A DNA stretch of 64,000 nucleotides from Galaxea fascicularis (taxonomy: Eukaryota; Cnidaria; Anthozoa; Scleractinia; Euphylliidae): NCBI GenBank assembly GCA_948470475.1, contig OX419346.1, forward strand, positions 21,792,693 through 21,856,692, written 5' to 3'. The position numbers and the translations under genes were made by a program. Shown here one piece after another: positions 1-13,300 of this stretch. The stretch's first letter is position 1; each line of letters begins with the position of its first letter. Under the pieces are notes generated by a model. That model was given only the letters and a program-made list of their open reading frames with translations. It searched no databases and was not told the origin of the DNA.

Positions 1-546
1 GGAGGTGATTTCCTTTAAAACGAGCTTCTTGTCTGTCAATTTTGTTCTGTAGTGTTCCAATGTATGTGTGATATAAATATGAATATATGCCTGTTGATCA
101 AAACATCCAAAATGAGCACAGAGTGTTGTAAAAAACTGTGTTTAATATAATCTGTTACTGTTAATATCAGTTGCAGCTGTCATGTTGCGCCATACAAAAC
201 ATGCAGATATCGCCTCACATGATTCAAGGAGCTTGGTATCTGCTACCAAGTTTTCTGATCAATGTCTTTTGACTGCAGTTAAATCTCCTCTCACTTAATT
301 TATCTAAAATAATTAATGTGGGCAAATATGTGCATTAATGTATCAATTATTTATCAAATAAATACAAAAGATTTTTACCAGGCAAATGGAAATTTATGAC
401 ACCAGGTTTTTCAACCTCTTCTTCACCAGTCTAAAACTCAGCTCAGTGAAAAAATTGTTGACTACTGTATGTCCCATGATCTCAAACCAAAAGCTCAACA
501 TTTTTGACACACATGCAGAGGCAAATAAACTGTTTAGTTGAAAAAC
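1..546. other. Left-edge intronic region of the DMTF1-like gene
   Basis: AT-rich DNA downstream (in gene orientation) of the last firmly placed DMTF1 exon. A coding-like stretch lies on the minus strand near 370-440, in two competing frames. One reads LVKKRLKNLV, which resembles the vertebrate segment just after the Myb repeats, but meets a stop. The other reads EEVEKPGVINFHLPG and stays open to a GTAAAA donor. I cannot choose between them. Nothing else is recognised. Confidence 0.4.
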
Positions 547-1676
547 CTTCAAATGTTGTAGCTTCACTTTCTGGGACATGTTTCTTTAATGCCCACCACT
601 TGCTTCTAAGCCACTGAGGTGACCGAACACTGAAAGATAATGGGAATGAGCGTAAAAAAGAAACCACATTGTTTTAATCTGTCAGGGACATTAACATTTG
701 GATACTGTCTGAATAATAACATTAGAAAGTCCTGCCATTTTTTTGGATGGTGTGTTTTTGGAAACATCTTAATTTAACAACCCTGCAGTTACTTACATTT
801 TGAGATATTTTACATTCATTCAACCTAGTTGAGAAGACAGAGGCATACCATTATTTACAAGAAATGCATTGTAGCTTATGGGGCTGCATGAAGACTGTGA
901 ACATCAACTAAGATTAGTATGCAAGTCATTTTCATACAATAAAAGTCAACTTACCTGGCCCAGTTACTTGCCATAACTTGCCAATCTATTTCATTTTCAT
1001 CTTGCAGATTCAGTTCATGGATTCTGATGATGAAGTTGAAAATGTGCCACTGTAGTGAACATTAATTTACTGTGAAAAGCACAACAACTCCTCTCTTACA
1101 TTAATTTGTGAAAATAACAACCAGCTCTTTCTTAATCATCACAACAGGGAGGTACAGTTAGAAGAAGTCAGGCAGAGGTTTTCATCTCAGACAGTTGGCC
1201 ATCCAAGATAGGTACTTGTCTTGGGTGTCCATTTCAGATAATAACTTTCTGTGTTAAAGAGGTGTTAATCGTTTCACCCTTAGAAAACCTTCTGTCTCAA
1301 TGAGTTGCTTGTCTTTTACATGTGTTCACCTAACAGAGGTTACTGTCTTGGTTTGTTCTATAGAGGTTTCTTATACAGGTGTGTGCCTCAAATGTCAATC
1401 TAATTACCGTGATCAGTTTCTTATAGTGGTATCTTAGATGAATGTCTGTCTGAAATACATGTCCAATAAAGATACACATAGGTATGCATCTTAAGGAGGC
1501 ATCTAACCTAAAGGAAGGTGTCCAGCGCAGGGTAAGTGTACCAGGCTTACAGAGATACGCTGTAACCAAGTTAGTCTGGCATGTAAGTATTATTATCTTA
1601 CTTTGTGATAAGTTGAATTTCATCCTGTTTTGTCCATTCTTGTCCTCCTTTCTCTTTCCAGTTTAAGTAGTTCAGC
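547..1676 (-). CDS. DMTF1: DMTF1-like: exons of the third Myb repeat
   Basis: Three short exons, 1676-1602, 1023-955 and 629-547, each entered in phase 2. They read LNYLNWKEKGGQEWTK, IHELNLQDENEIDWQVM and VRSPQWLRSKWWALKK, the third Myb-like repeat of DMTF1. The split codons AA|A (K) and AG|T (S) restore family residues, which confirms the splice sites. The donor after 547 is the weak GTTTTT. Confidence 0.88.
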
Positions 1677-4600
1677 CTGGAGGAGACAAACTTCGTCAAT
1701 CTCACACTTGATGACCACTAACTACAAAACAAAATGCTCCAAGCTCTGCTTAAGCTAACTTTAGCACCATTCACTCTTACTCACAGGATTACTTTAATAC
1801 ATGTAGCTTCATTGGAATAGTCAGAAAAAAAAAAGCAACACACAGTACCATGGCAACATACTGTTCAATGGATTAAATTTCACTGGTGGCAAGGCTTGTC
1901 TTGGATTCATAAGGCGGAAATGTTTATTTCCAACTAATAATATTATTCTGATATAAAAAGATAGAAAACCTTAATTTATGTTCACGCAAGAGTTCATGCA
2001 AGTAAAAAGCAGGGAAAACCACAAATGTCTATTTTCCATGCAACATAATCTCTGGTGCAAAGTTTTTTGTTTTGCATTGGTGTTAGGCTTGAAATTGTTC
2101 TAGCCTGAATTTCACTTCAAACGACCTTCAACATCCACATTACAGAAGAGACATTTTTGAGCCAGAGTGAAACTCAAACTTATACAGTGAGAACAAAGCT
2201 TTTGAAAGTCAATAAGTTCAATGTACCATTTTGAGCGGCACTGTTTCTCTGATCTTGTACCAACCCTTTCAGCCACAGATGCCCAGGATATTCCAGCTGT
2301 AATGTAATCACCAGAACTTGTACTGCTCAGTTCATGCACTGCACTTGACAGTCTGTTTTCTTCTTCAGCAGTCCATTTGCCTTTAAAAACATTAACGACT
2401 TACAACATCAAGGCTTGTCTATTGTACAGCTTTGGCAAGGAAAATTAGATAAAAAAAAACTAGGTAATATCATGATCAGCACCCTATCCAGGCTGTAATG
2501 GTGCAGTAACAGTTGAGTGAAAACTACTTAAGGTGTGGAAGTTGTAAGAAGAAGAAGATTAGTGTTTCCCTGTAAATCAATAGAGTTAACAATTTTGGGT
2601 CTACTAAAAAGACCCATCCCAATTCTGTTCACCATTTTTACATGTGGGTTTGGCAACCAGAAGCACCTCTTTAAGTATGCAAATTAGCAGACGAAGGCTA
2701 GTGTTGCCCTGTGCTTTATACTTGTGTAATAATTGTTTAAACATGAAGAGTATATAGAGCAGACAGAAATGGTTCCATGCAACAAACATGAATTCCTTGC
2801 AAACCTGAGCGGCAGTGTTCCCTCATTAGTCTGAATCTGTCCTTAACTGATGAGGCACTGCGTCCCATAGCAGCACCAATTGTTGCCCAGTCATTCCCAT
2901 GTTTTTCTTTTAAGGATTTTAACTGTTGCACCTCTTCTGATGAGTATTTTCCTACATAGTTTCGTCTGTCATACATACGGAGAACTCGACGGTAGATGGC
3001 AAATAAAGGGCGTCTAATACCTTTGGCTAAGGTGAAGAATAAATTTTTAAAACAAATTAAATTTGTCATCTATTTTCTTCAAAAACAACGTTTCCTTGAA
3101 CATTGATGATTACCGCAATCCTCAAATGATCATCCCCTTAAAGAAATGTCTTTAAAAATTCTTAGAATTGAATACCAAAATGAAAATCTGATCATCTTTC
3201 AGGGTAAGCTGTGTGTCTGTAGCCAAATTGAACTTGAGGAAACAAGATTTTGAAGGTCTAACTTGATTTTTTTGTTTCTGTATAAAATAAAAATATAGAT
3301 AATTAGATTATACTTGTTGAAATGAACTCTAAACAATGCTCGATATTGGTATTTTAGAAGCAAATTAATGCTAACTAATCAGATAAAACTTGACAATTTT
3401 ACCTATTGTTCTGTAGAAATCCTTCCTATCATCTTTGGTCATTTCAAATATAATTATGTTTGGATCCGAGATGTTGTTGACCTTCCAGAAAAAAGGAAAA
3501 AAAATAGACTGGTATGGAACTTGAAAACATGTAAAAGCCCAACTAAGGAAAAAAATATAGAGAAAATTGATAAAAATCATACTTGAAAGGTGATGAACGG
3601 TATGAGGATTCAAGCAACAATATTTCGTACCTTGCAGTATTCAAGTATGTTCTCTTTTAAAGTATCATTTTCTTCTTTAGACCACATGCCCTGCCTCCAC
3701 TTGACTCCTTATAAATAATCCATACACTAATAATAAGTATCTGACAGTTAAATGAAAAAAAGAGAGATGAGGTTGCATCTAGCTCCATATGCACTTGAAA
3801 AATAATATTATCTGCTGGATAAATTGGTTGGTAATTGATTACCTATTTCCTATGACCAAATTTTGCAGCAAGAAGGGAGAGAAAATCTGGAATTTTGTTG
3901 CACCAGATTAGACGCAATATCTTGCTTAATTTATACCCTATTTTTCACTTTCAAACAATTTTTACTGCAAATCTTTAAATCACCTTTTCCATGAAGGTTA
4001 TCTTTGTCTTCCTTTGTAGTGAACCAAGCTTGATTGACAGAGTTATTACTGTCACTGATAACAACAGGCTGGGATGCGGGAATAATTGTTGACTCCTGTG
4101 TCAGCTGACCTGCTGCAAGAGCTGCAACTGCTGCTGATAAACTTAATGTTCCATTTGTCGTGTCTTGAGATAGTGCAGTGATCTGACTGGTATTGTCAAC
4201 GACTGAGCTGCTAAACGTCTGGGAATTCACTTCCTGGAAAAAAATTATACCCGGTAATACAAATGAAATATTTCAGTTCATAGCTGTAGCATTCATAGCT
4301 GTAACAGTCATTTACATCTTCATTCTATAATCTGAGTTCGATATAATTATGATCTTCATATAATGTATTCATTTACTAACCTTGATATTAAGAACAACTA
4401 TAACATAAACAAATATGAAACACAATATTCACATTAAATCACTAATTATTAACTATCATTTATTAAATAGTATTCATAATGTTAACACAGATTAATCAGT
4501 CACTAACTTTTGTTCAGTATTTGATTGTTACTGATACCCAATGCCTTATTCTTCAAATAGGTTTGAGGGAGCTCTTACCTGAGAAACGGCCAATGAAACT

Positions 4601-6214
4601 GCAGAGGACATGTTCACCAATGTTGCAAGGTCAGCAAATCCATCTGATGACTCAGGATCCAGGTGAATGTGTTTATTGACCTGATCATCTGTTTGATCTG
4701 CATGTTTTCGCTTCACTCCAGCTGCTAAAACAATCATAGGTACAGTAGGTTAAGACTAAGGTTCACATTGCAACCAGGTGGATAATCAGACATCACTTGA
4801 TTCTACTCTGCTTTAAAGATTTAAGCATGTAACTTTAAAATGTTAGAATTCATAACCCAACATTTCAACACTCCTGCCTAGTATCTACACCAGGGGTGAT
4901 TGAATACTGCAACAAGGATCCTGTTGTAAGCACTCATAATTAATGACCCTTTTTTAAAATTATAGGGATAAATAGGTGTCAAGTAAATGGCCACCATCAT
5001 CATGAGTACATCAGACCAAACATCAGTTTGGTACACGTTAAAGTAGCACCAAAAAGCATTTTTTTTGCCAAATATTGCAAAACGGAAACCTGACTGTTTG
5101 GCCAGAGCATGCTTGCCAAACCAACTGTACAATATTGTGTGGGATATTTTAAAAAATATCACAATTAAATGGCAGTATCATCAACAGCTTTGTTTGGAAA
5201 CTTGTCACATCAACTGTGCTCTCTCGTGCTCCTTTGAACAGTGATGATGGTAGACTTTTAACTGACACAAAATTTAATTTGTACTTTATCAAAAGAAAAG
5301 GTCATTAAGTAGTGAGCATTAGATCACCCCTGATAAAGACAATAGGTAGAAGTGTTGAACATCCTTTGGATTACAAATACTTCCCAGTAAAAAATCCGTG
5401 TAATGTTAGAGCTGGCTGTCTTAAGTTTAAGATGTTGGATCTTAAGGCTGACACAGACAAGAGGTTTTCTTCCAGGGGCACGCTCCGGGAGCAAAGCTCC
5501 TCCATGTGTACCAATAATTTCATGGGCGTAATTCATTCTTGGGAGCAGAATTTCCACCCTGCAAAATGCTCCACATTATTAAACCGGTTAAATATTTGGG
5601 AGCAAGCTCCCGGGGCAAATTGTGTGTACTGGTCATTCAAATTGACACTGGAGCATGCTGCGGCTTAACATTGATAGGTGCATTACAGGTGTGTGCATCC
5701 AAAAGCTCTCACAATTAGTGCCGTCCATTTATATTTAGAGGTGTTGGCCTTAAAGAGAGTTGCTTTTTGGTTGTAAGAAAAAAAAGATGAAAAGAAAAGA
5801 AAGCTTCGTCACGGTTAATGGTCCATTTTTTTACTCTAACTTAGTCAATTTTAGTCTTTGTAAATTAATATTGCCACGCGGGTACAATCCCGCGCGAAAA
5901 CTCGAGGATAGCATGACAAGTCGGCAGTCTTTTCGCTTTTGAAAAGAATGTAATTTCATCTATGGCATATAAAATTGAATAATTTTCACCGATGAAGAAA
6001 GACTGAAATAAAATAATTAAGCCTACAACATTTAATGAGCCTTCTCACCGATTTCGGCAAGGGAAGCAACTTGAGTTTCTGGCGAAAACGTGGATTCGAA
6101 ACCAAGATCACCGCCATTTTCTTCAAGAGCCTTAGCGTCTATGGTGCATGTAGTTTCGTGTTGAAGAGAAACTTCGTTTAATCCATCCTGGCTATTCGTC
6201 TCACCCACCTCCAT
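547..6214 (-). CDS. DMTF1: DMTF1-like Myb transcription factor, 5' part (10 exons placed, gene continues past left edge)
   Basis: Nuclear DNA-binding factor of the cyclin D-binding Myb-like family. Exons, in transcription order: 6214-6049, 4721-4579, 4233-3984, 3707-3631, 3481-3403, 3026-2805, 2380-2227, 1676-1602, 1023-955, 629-547. All junctions are GT-AG and the phases agree, giving about 439 residues. Seen: an acidic/alanine-rich N-terminus, then the family signature VNQAWFTTKEDKD (about residue 170), KWRQGMWSKEE, EMTKDDRKDFYRTI, and three Myb-type repeats: one around HGNDWATIGAAMGRSASSVK, one around GTRSEKQCRSKW/LNYLNW, and one ending VRSPQWLRSKWWALKK. These match vertebrate DMTF1 closely. 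The start is the first ATG of an exon with no upstream coding evidence. The C-terminal activation region is not in the window. A further exon probably lies near 370-440 (frame with EEVEKPGVINFHLPG), but its acceptor is ambiguous. It lies head-to-head with EEA1. Confidence 0.9.
2227..3026 (-). CDS. DMTF1: DMTF1-like: exons encoding the first and second Myb repeats
   Basis: Two exons, 3026-2805 (222 bp) and 2380-2227 (154 bp). The first carries RRPLFAIYRRVLRMYD and then the first Myb-type helix-turn-helix, with its conserved tryptophan in HGNDWATIG. The second carries KWTAEEENRLSSAVHEL and SWASVAERVGTRSEKQCRSKW, typical of the second repeat. Donor of the first is TCAG|GTTTGC and acceptor of the second is AAAG|GCAAAT. 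The intervening intron (2381-2804) shows nothing recognisable. Confidence 0.9.
4745..4953 (+). repeat. Interspersed repeat, copy 1 (partner at 14008-14178)
   Basis: In a DMTF1 intron. It shares, in the same orientation, about 200 bp with 14008-14178, including GGTTCACAYTGCAACCAGG and GAYAATCAGACA, then a looser match through ACTCTG-TTTAAAGAT and a shared run near ACTCAYTAATTAA-. No ORF and no clear terminal repeats, so the class is unknown. Confidence 0.6.
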
Positions 6215-6768
6215 CCGTTATATCTCACTTCCGGTAAGCGAAAACAAAATATACAAATGTTTCGAATTTCGAGCTTCAGTGAAATCCACGTCCGGGAACT
6301 TGGCACACTCTGGAAACGAAAATCCCGAATGTTCAAAGACCCGTACGTTTGTCGGAGCTCTCAAATATCTCACGGACCCATGGTCTTCATAATGCTGATG
6401 TTTTACCGTGAAAACATCTCAAAACTGAGCAGAACTTACTATGGTGTTCTAACGATAGTAGCAGAACCATAGCATGAGCAAAGCATTGGAGTCTTTAGCC
6501 AAAGAAATCTAAATTTTGACGCTTGAAATGAGGACAAGATGAGAATTTTTTCGTGGATTATTTTCAGGGGTGGCACCCCCCAAAGATATAACGCCTTCAA
6601 ATTTTTGTTCAGCGGCTTACCACGTCAATGGCAGCCATCTTTGTTTTGGTTCTTGCAACTCTCAAGGAGGGAAACAAATGTGTAGGTAATTTGTGAGGGT
6701 TAACCCTGTCATAGCCAGAAACAACGGAGATCTAAGAAGAAATAATCCAATACCTGAAAAAATTTAAA
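6215..6768. promoter_or_regulatory. Bidirectional promoter between DMTF1-like and EEA1
   Basis: Only 554 bp separate the two start codons, which face away from each other. A perfect ETS/GABP-type site, CCGGAAGTG on the minus strand (6234-6226), lies 12 bp upstream of the DMTF1 ATG. No TATA box is obvious at a sensible position for either gene. ETS sites are common in TATA-less divergent animal promoters (known generally). Shared control of these two genes is inference. Confidence 0.6.
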
Positions 6769-8909
6769 ATGTTAAAGCGCTGGCGTGATAAAAAGAAGGA
6801 AAACGACCAGGTATTAGTATATGATCGTTCGACCTTGTATTTGCCCGGGAATTTGATGTCACGATATGTTACGACTGACAGTGAACGCTGCAAGCTAATG
6901 CGATAATTATTGTGTTTTTAAACAGCCTGACAGGTCAGCAAAGGCAAACCAACAGCAGCCGGTCACCGAAACGTCCGTGAGTATACAGTTCATATAGTTA
7001 AAGAACTTTCTTTCAATCACACTTTACTACTGTAGTGTGACTATTACACGTGGACGATAAATAATTATACTCTATAATCACGCAATGCGTGATCATTTAG
7101 TCAACCCATCATAGTACCCTTTGACATGCCTTGTGCCAGTAATAGATCACTCCGACACATTCTAAAGGAATTTTTCGAATGTTCTGTACAAGGTGGATGT
7201 ACAAGGTGCATCAAATAAACTAACTCTACATTCTGTAATTTGAAAGCCAGTTTTCACTTTCATTGACTTCAGAAACTCTATGAGCTGAAAAATATGTCTG
7301 TTTTGCAGTGTGGACTACCAACCTTTTTTTGTCAGTCATATATTTTGGGAAATTCTGTGCAACAAACAGCTTACATGTAGCTTGATGTTACTGTTGCATA
7401 AAAGCCTTCATTTATGTTAAAGAGAGTACAGTATTAGAGTATTATGAGAAATCCTGACATGGGTAGAATAATAGTAAATGTACTCTGTTGTAGAGTAAAG
7501 ACAACTTTATTTGGTGGCATGTAGGTTATTTTAATTATGAGGTGTAACCAAGAAGGGTGCAATCAAACCAGAAATGACAGCACTTAAAAGAAAACATAAA
7601 AAAAAAACAACAACAACAACAACTGATAATGTGAAGGAGGATTGTCACCATTTCTGGCATTTGTCCTTTCACAGTTCAAGGAACCTAAATGTCCCATTCT
7701 TCATTGAGATTTAGGCACAGTTTGATAAAAATCAGAAATCACACTGAAATGAATATTCAGTTGGTTGTGTCATAGCCATTGATTACTCATTTGGTACACA
7801 AGAATTTTGTATTATCGGAGTTGTACAGGGATTCTAAAAGCTGACATTTCGAGTGTTAGCCCTTTGTCGGAGTGAATTCAATTACTCATTTAGACTGTAC
7901 TTGCCATAGAAATAATAAAAGTATTTTTTATTTTTTCAGGGATTTATCTGCCCAGTGTGTATGTTTTCATTTATGTCTCCAGAAGATCTTCAAGTCCACT
8001 TTGAAACTGCACATATTGAGCCACTTCCTTCCAGTGGGGTAAGTTTAACTTTTCTCTATCTCTTTCTTTCTAATTGGGTAGAAATTGGAGAAGGTATGCA
8101 CCAAAACTGTATGTTTGTGTTTAGGACTGCTAAGGATTTCTTTACTCTTCTTTAGGATTTCATTTGCCCTTTGTGCATGAAAAGTTTCAACAGTCCGGGA
8201 GAGTTACAGACACATTTTGATCAACAGCATGAAACTGAAAATGATTCTGCAGTTGTGGTACGTTATATGCTATCCTGCAAACAGTCAGGCCCTTCCATCA
8301 TTCTAGATAAGTCAGGAAGGGGAAGGGACCTCTGACATCCTACTGACTCATCTTGTCAAGTAAAAATGTTGCTCATCACCACAGGAATCCTACAATCAAT
8401 TGCCGGAAACCGACAACCCGCACTGTCATAACTGCTTTTTATATAATATCACAGGCCATCTTATATTTACATGTATCTTGGACCTAAATTGTCTATGGTT
8501 GATTTCTATGTAACACCCAGAATATAGCCTCATTTATAGTCAACTCTGAGTAGAGTAACAAGGAGACAATACTGACCAAAGTAAATCAAAGAGTTTTTCT
8601 AGAAAATATCAGCATGATCTCAAAAAGCCAGTGAAGAGACTTGGCTGTAATGGCATGTTCAGATTTCAAAACCTCTTCATTTTATAGACATCTGCAGTTG
8701 CTCCTCTGTCACAGAGTTTACCTGCAGACACAACAAAAATTTGGAGTAAAAAGCATGGGTCTATTCTGTCATTCGATGAAGAGGTGCCTCCACCCCGGAA
8801 AGAGTCAGAAGTGTCACTTTTATCCAGTCAACTTAAAGAACTTGAAGACAAAACCAAAGAGATCATGTATTTGCAACAAGAACTAAATGAGCTGAATGCC
8901 TCGTTAAAG
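6769..8909 (+). CDS. EEA1: EEA1 exons 1-5: start and tandem C2H2 zinc fingers
   Basis: Exons 6769-6810, 6926-6976, 7940-8038, 8156-8257 and 8715-8909, all phase 0. Exons 3 and 4 each encode one complete C2H2 finger with the same C-x2-C-x12-H-x4-H spacing: FICPVCMFSFMSPEDLQVH and FICPLCMKSFNSPGELQTH. In vertebrate EEA1 the single N-terminal finger (FICPQCM type) forms the Rab5-binding site. Two consecutive phase-0 exons each holding one finger point to an exon duplication. Exon 5 starts the coiled coil. Confidence 0.9.
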
Positions 8910-10262
8910 GTATGAAGTCTTCACAATGCATGTTACCATTTCCATGACAGCTTTGTGTTATCACATTAAATCCCTGATGGTACATTTTTCCTGGTCTGCC
9001 CAGAATTGTACATGTTATGTCAAATGTCTTGCTCCTGAAATGTCCATACCCGGATTGAAAAGCCATTGGACTTTCTGGTGGGTCAGTCAGTTTCAAAGCC
9101 AATGAAAATTTTTTATGCAGGGTATGAAGCTACAGCAGGATTTCTAGTTGAATGGAGGGTGTAAGTGGTAAAAACCTTCAGTGGGAGGTCAGTTAAGTTT
9201 ATGGATGCTTGTTTTCTGCTGTAACACTAAATGCTATGCCATTTTTACTGTATCTCTCAAATAAATTTCCAACATTGCTCACTTGTTGTCATTTAGGACT
9301 GCACTTCTCACAGTTCCTGCTTCTGGTTAATAGGCCATTTCCAAGTTCACGTCTGCCTCCTCTTCAAAGCGAGTCTAAGTGCGAAGTTTTTGTTATGAAA
9401 ATTAGGTTTCATTCATATGTAAAGTAGAACTAATTACCATCACAAAACCTTTGCAGTTAGACTCGCTTTGAAGAGGAGGCAGACATGAACTCGGAAATGG
9501 CCTATTATTTGAAAGGGAAGTCACCAGAAAGTAACTTGTCAAAAACAAGTTAAAGGGCAGTGCAAGACACATGCCACTCTGTAAACCTGTTCCTGCTTGA
9601 CACCCCTAACCTTTGATTGGTATTTTGTTTAGTAATATTCTGATCACTTAACTCTGGGTATAAAGTTCTTGTTTCTTCTTTTGATTTATAATTCACAACT
9701 GTTCCAATTGTCTTTGACAGGAAGAGAAATGGTTCTCAGCGGCTCTGAAGGAGGAAGTTGACAAGATCACTAAAGAAAAGGTTGAACTGGAGGAAAAGAC
9801 CAGTTTACTGGAAAAGGTTTTTAATCAGTGCATTTAGTACCCCTTCAGTAAATGTGATGTATCATTGTATTAACTTGTGTAAGGTGTATACCTTTGTTTG
9901 CTGTGACACACACTTATTGAAGGGTTGGATGCAACACTATGCTAAGTGACTTTTTGAGTGACTTTTTCTTGCTCAAAAATATCTGATTTTGTGCATAAAG
10001 GCAGATGGGACATAAATACAGGGAAATGTTTTTTCCCTTTAGTTTTTCCGTGTCTTGTGCTTAGTTTTCTGGTAAATATGGACCATAAAACCAAACCAAA
10101 AACTTAGGTAATCAGTTTCTGTTGTCTTAAATTTTTAACAAAAGATTATGAAAACTAAGTGCAAAACAATGACAAAAGAAAAATCAATGATGATGATGAT
10201 ACACTAACCCTATCCCTAACCCCAACCCCTAACCCCAACATACATGTCATATTTTTTATTTC

Positions 10263-10309
<47 letters not shown>

Positions 10310-13300
10310 TTTATTCAAGTCTCAAATCGTTATTGTAGGAGAAGCAAGATTTAGCAAAGGAATCTGACCAAAAAATCATGGAAGAGAAAGAGAATAGTGT
10401 CAAATGTAAGTAGTAGTCATTTCCACTGGTGGTGCATTGATAAAACTGTCCATTTTATTGTAACCAAGTAAGATATCATTACGCGTTGAGACAGCCATTA
10501 AGCAAAAGTCTCATCTAATCATGGTGGAATGTGAAAACAGTCATAGCTTTAATCTCATTTTGTCGCACGAAGTCATGGCACGTTTTTTCTAGTAATGAGT
10601 TTCCTGTAATTTCTTTTGCTTTCATTGTACAGCTATGGCAGAGTTTGCTCAACTGAAAGTGGAGCTGGCCAGAGCATTAGAAGCTCAAACTGGAAGCCAG
10701 AGTGAGCAGATGAGTCTAGCACAACGCACATCAGAACTGGTGAGAAATTGCTTGCCCGGGATACAGAATACAACCTCAACCATCTGCTCCGGTATGAACA
10801 TTTTTTATTAAATGGACTACTGAGCTGGAAGTTGATGGTCAGATCCCACAATCAATGTCCCTGAATTAACTGGAAATGTCACGCTGGGACTGTGCACACA
10901 GCATGTTGCTCCTTCACCTCCAAACATAAAATTCAAAAGGAATGTGAAACAATCCACATAAACTCTGCAAAGAGGGGGGAACCTTAAATTGCCGGTATTG
11001 GCATCTGGTCGACCTGATATGTCTTGGTTATCTTGCATGTATCTTAGTAAAATGTATAAATATCTGCTTATAAACTAAATTTATAAGGTAAAATAAAAGG
11101 AAAGAGGATTACAAAGTAACATGAAAATAGAATGGGGAAGGGCACCATACAGTGAAAACTAATTTAGTGCCCTGAATAACATTCAATTATTTATGTCAAT
11201 ATACTGGGGTAGCTCATCAAGTGAAAAAAACATGAACCTATACAAACACACACACACAGCAGCCAAAATGGACTGAAGACTGGGTTCTCTGCGCTCCCTT
11301 TGCAATGGAGAGAAATATGAAATATATTTAAAGAAAGGGAAAACTTCCAAATTTGCCATGTACTCAAGTTTGAAAGGTATTGGTACTAAGGGCTCTTACG
11401 CACTAGGTTGAAAAGATTTGTTTGGCTCTGACGAAAACCTCAGTAAACTTTATCTCCACCAAATTTTGAATTTGCTAATAGCACGTGCACTTAAAAAACA
11501 CCAAAATATCTGACAGTTTTGATGCTTAACAAAAATTTGTCCTGCTCTGAGGCAGGACAACAGTGCTTTTGAAGTTTGGTATGGCTTGACAAAATTGTGG
11601 TAGGACAAAAAATGCTGTTTGCACTTGCAGAATGGAACTGATGACAGATATTTTTGCGAAATAAACAAAAATTTGCCTAGTTTGTATGGGTCCTCATATG
11701 ATGACCTTTTCTTTCAAAAGAGTCCTCCATAGCCTGACTATCAGGCCCTATCGGTGAAGAGGGGAAGGAAGAGGAGAAGGGCCTGACACAAAGCCATTGA
11801 TTCGCTTGTGTCCAACATCCAGATTCTGGATGTTACGCTAATTGGTCAAAAGACAATAAGAAACGCCACGTGAGTCAACCAGAAGTCAAGCTTCCAGCCC
11901 AGGGGTTACAGATGCCATAATGAAGTTTACTCTAATGACACATGACAGTTATCGGAAGTGATTTTGATTGGCTAATTATAACACGCGCTGTGTGGGGGTG
12001 GAAGGCTTCTGAGAAGCTGTTTGTGTCACGCGTTTCTTCCTTCGCTTTCTCGCTCTTTTTGCCTTCCCCACCCTAGAAACGCCTGATACTCAGGCTAAGT
12101 CCTCCAGCACATTTCTTTCCAAACTTACATACAGTTTTGTGTTGTAATGTGATAGGCAACAGAAAATGCAGGTCTAAAAGCATCTTTGGAGGAGGAGAAA
12201 AGGCAACAGAAGGTTTACAGTGAAGAAATAAACAGATTGAAGGTAATGGAAAAAAGAGAACATTTCACTGCAGAAAGAAGAGGGGAAATCTTTACAGTGT
12301 TTGAAGAGAGGTCATGCAATTATATATTAAGTGTATAATTATTATTTGGGGTGTTATTAATTTTGTTAGCCATGAAGAATAACTGTTTTGCTTTGTGATT
12401 TCATCCTTCAACTTATATAGAACCATAAAACCCAGAAAAGTACATTATTGTTATTTTTTGTTTTATGTATGGTATAAAAGGTTTCACTTGGTAACAAGAG
12501 GTTAGAGAATGTTGCATCAAGAGAAGCCTGAATGCTTAAATTATTCTAACAACATTTTTTTCAGGAACAACTGGAAGATAAGACCAGACTTAACGAAAAC
12601 TTGGAAAACCAGCTGTCTCAAAGGTATAAAACTGAGAATTTTTAGTTATTTAATGATGGCATATCTAGACTAGTTTAACATTATATATATTGGCCAGGTC
12701 ATAATTGCAGAATTGCCAATCTCTGCCATCATTATTGGTTTTTCTACAAGAGAGGATCTAACAGGGCCTGATTTTTAAAAACAGATTTTCTTGGCTACTA
12801 GAGTCTTGAGAATGGCTGTTTAGGGTGACATTGACTATCAGTGACTGCATAAAAACTAACTTATTTTATTAGATTATAATAAACTCTTTGAAAATGTAAG
12901 TGATCATGATGACAGCTATGAAGAATACTTGTCTGAGCAGTAGTAAAAATGGAGCCTGAAAAAAAACAGGTGTTGAACCCATGACCTCTGCAATACTATT
13001 GCTGTGCTCTACCAAAAAACCAACAGGGAGATGGCCACATTGTGGGTTTATAATAAACCTGTGAGTGATAAATTGGTGAAATATATAAAATCATATATTC
13101 ACATTCATACATTCACCAATTCTTTGTGTCTACACAGACCATCTGGAGGTGATGTCATATCTTTACAGAGTCAGCTGTCCATGGCACAACAACAGGTATC
13201 AACACTCCAACAAGAAAAGGAACAGGAACACAAGTCCTGGCAAGAGAAATTTAACACAACCCTAATGGAGGTGAACAGGTGCCAATCTCAATGAAGCACC

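Noticed and set aside
1008..1056. A plus-strand terminal exon (IQFMDSDDEVENVPL-stop after TTGCAG)
   Set aside because: It looks convincing, but the minus strand of the same bases encodes a conserved DMTF1 Myb exon joined in phase on both sides.
5312..5668. A 118-codon plus-strand frame in a DMTF1 intron
   Set aside because: No family features. It overlaps a stretch with short inverted GGGAGCAAGCTCC motifs, so a decayed repeat is more likely.
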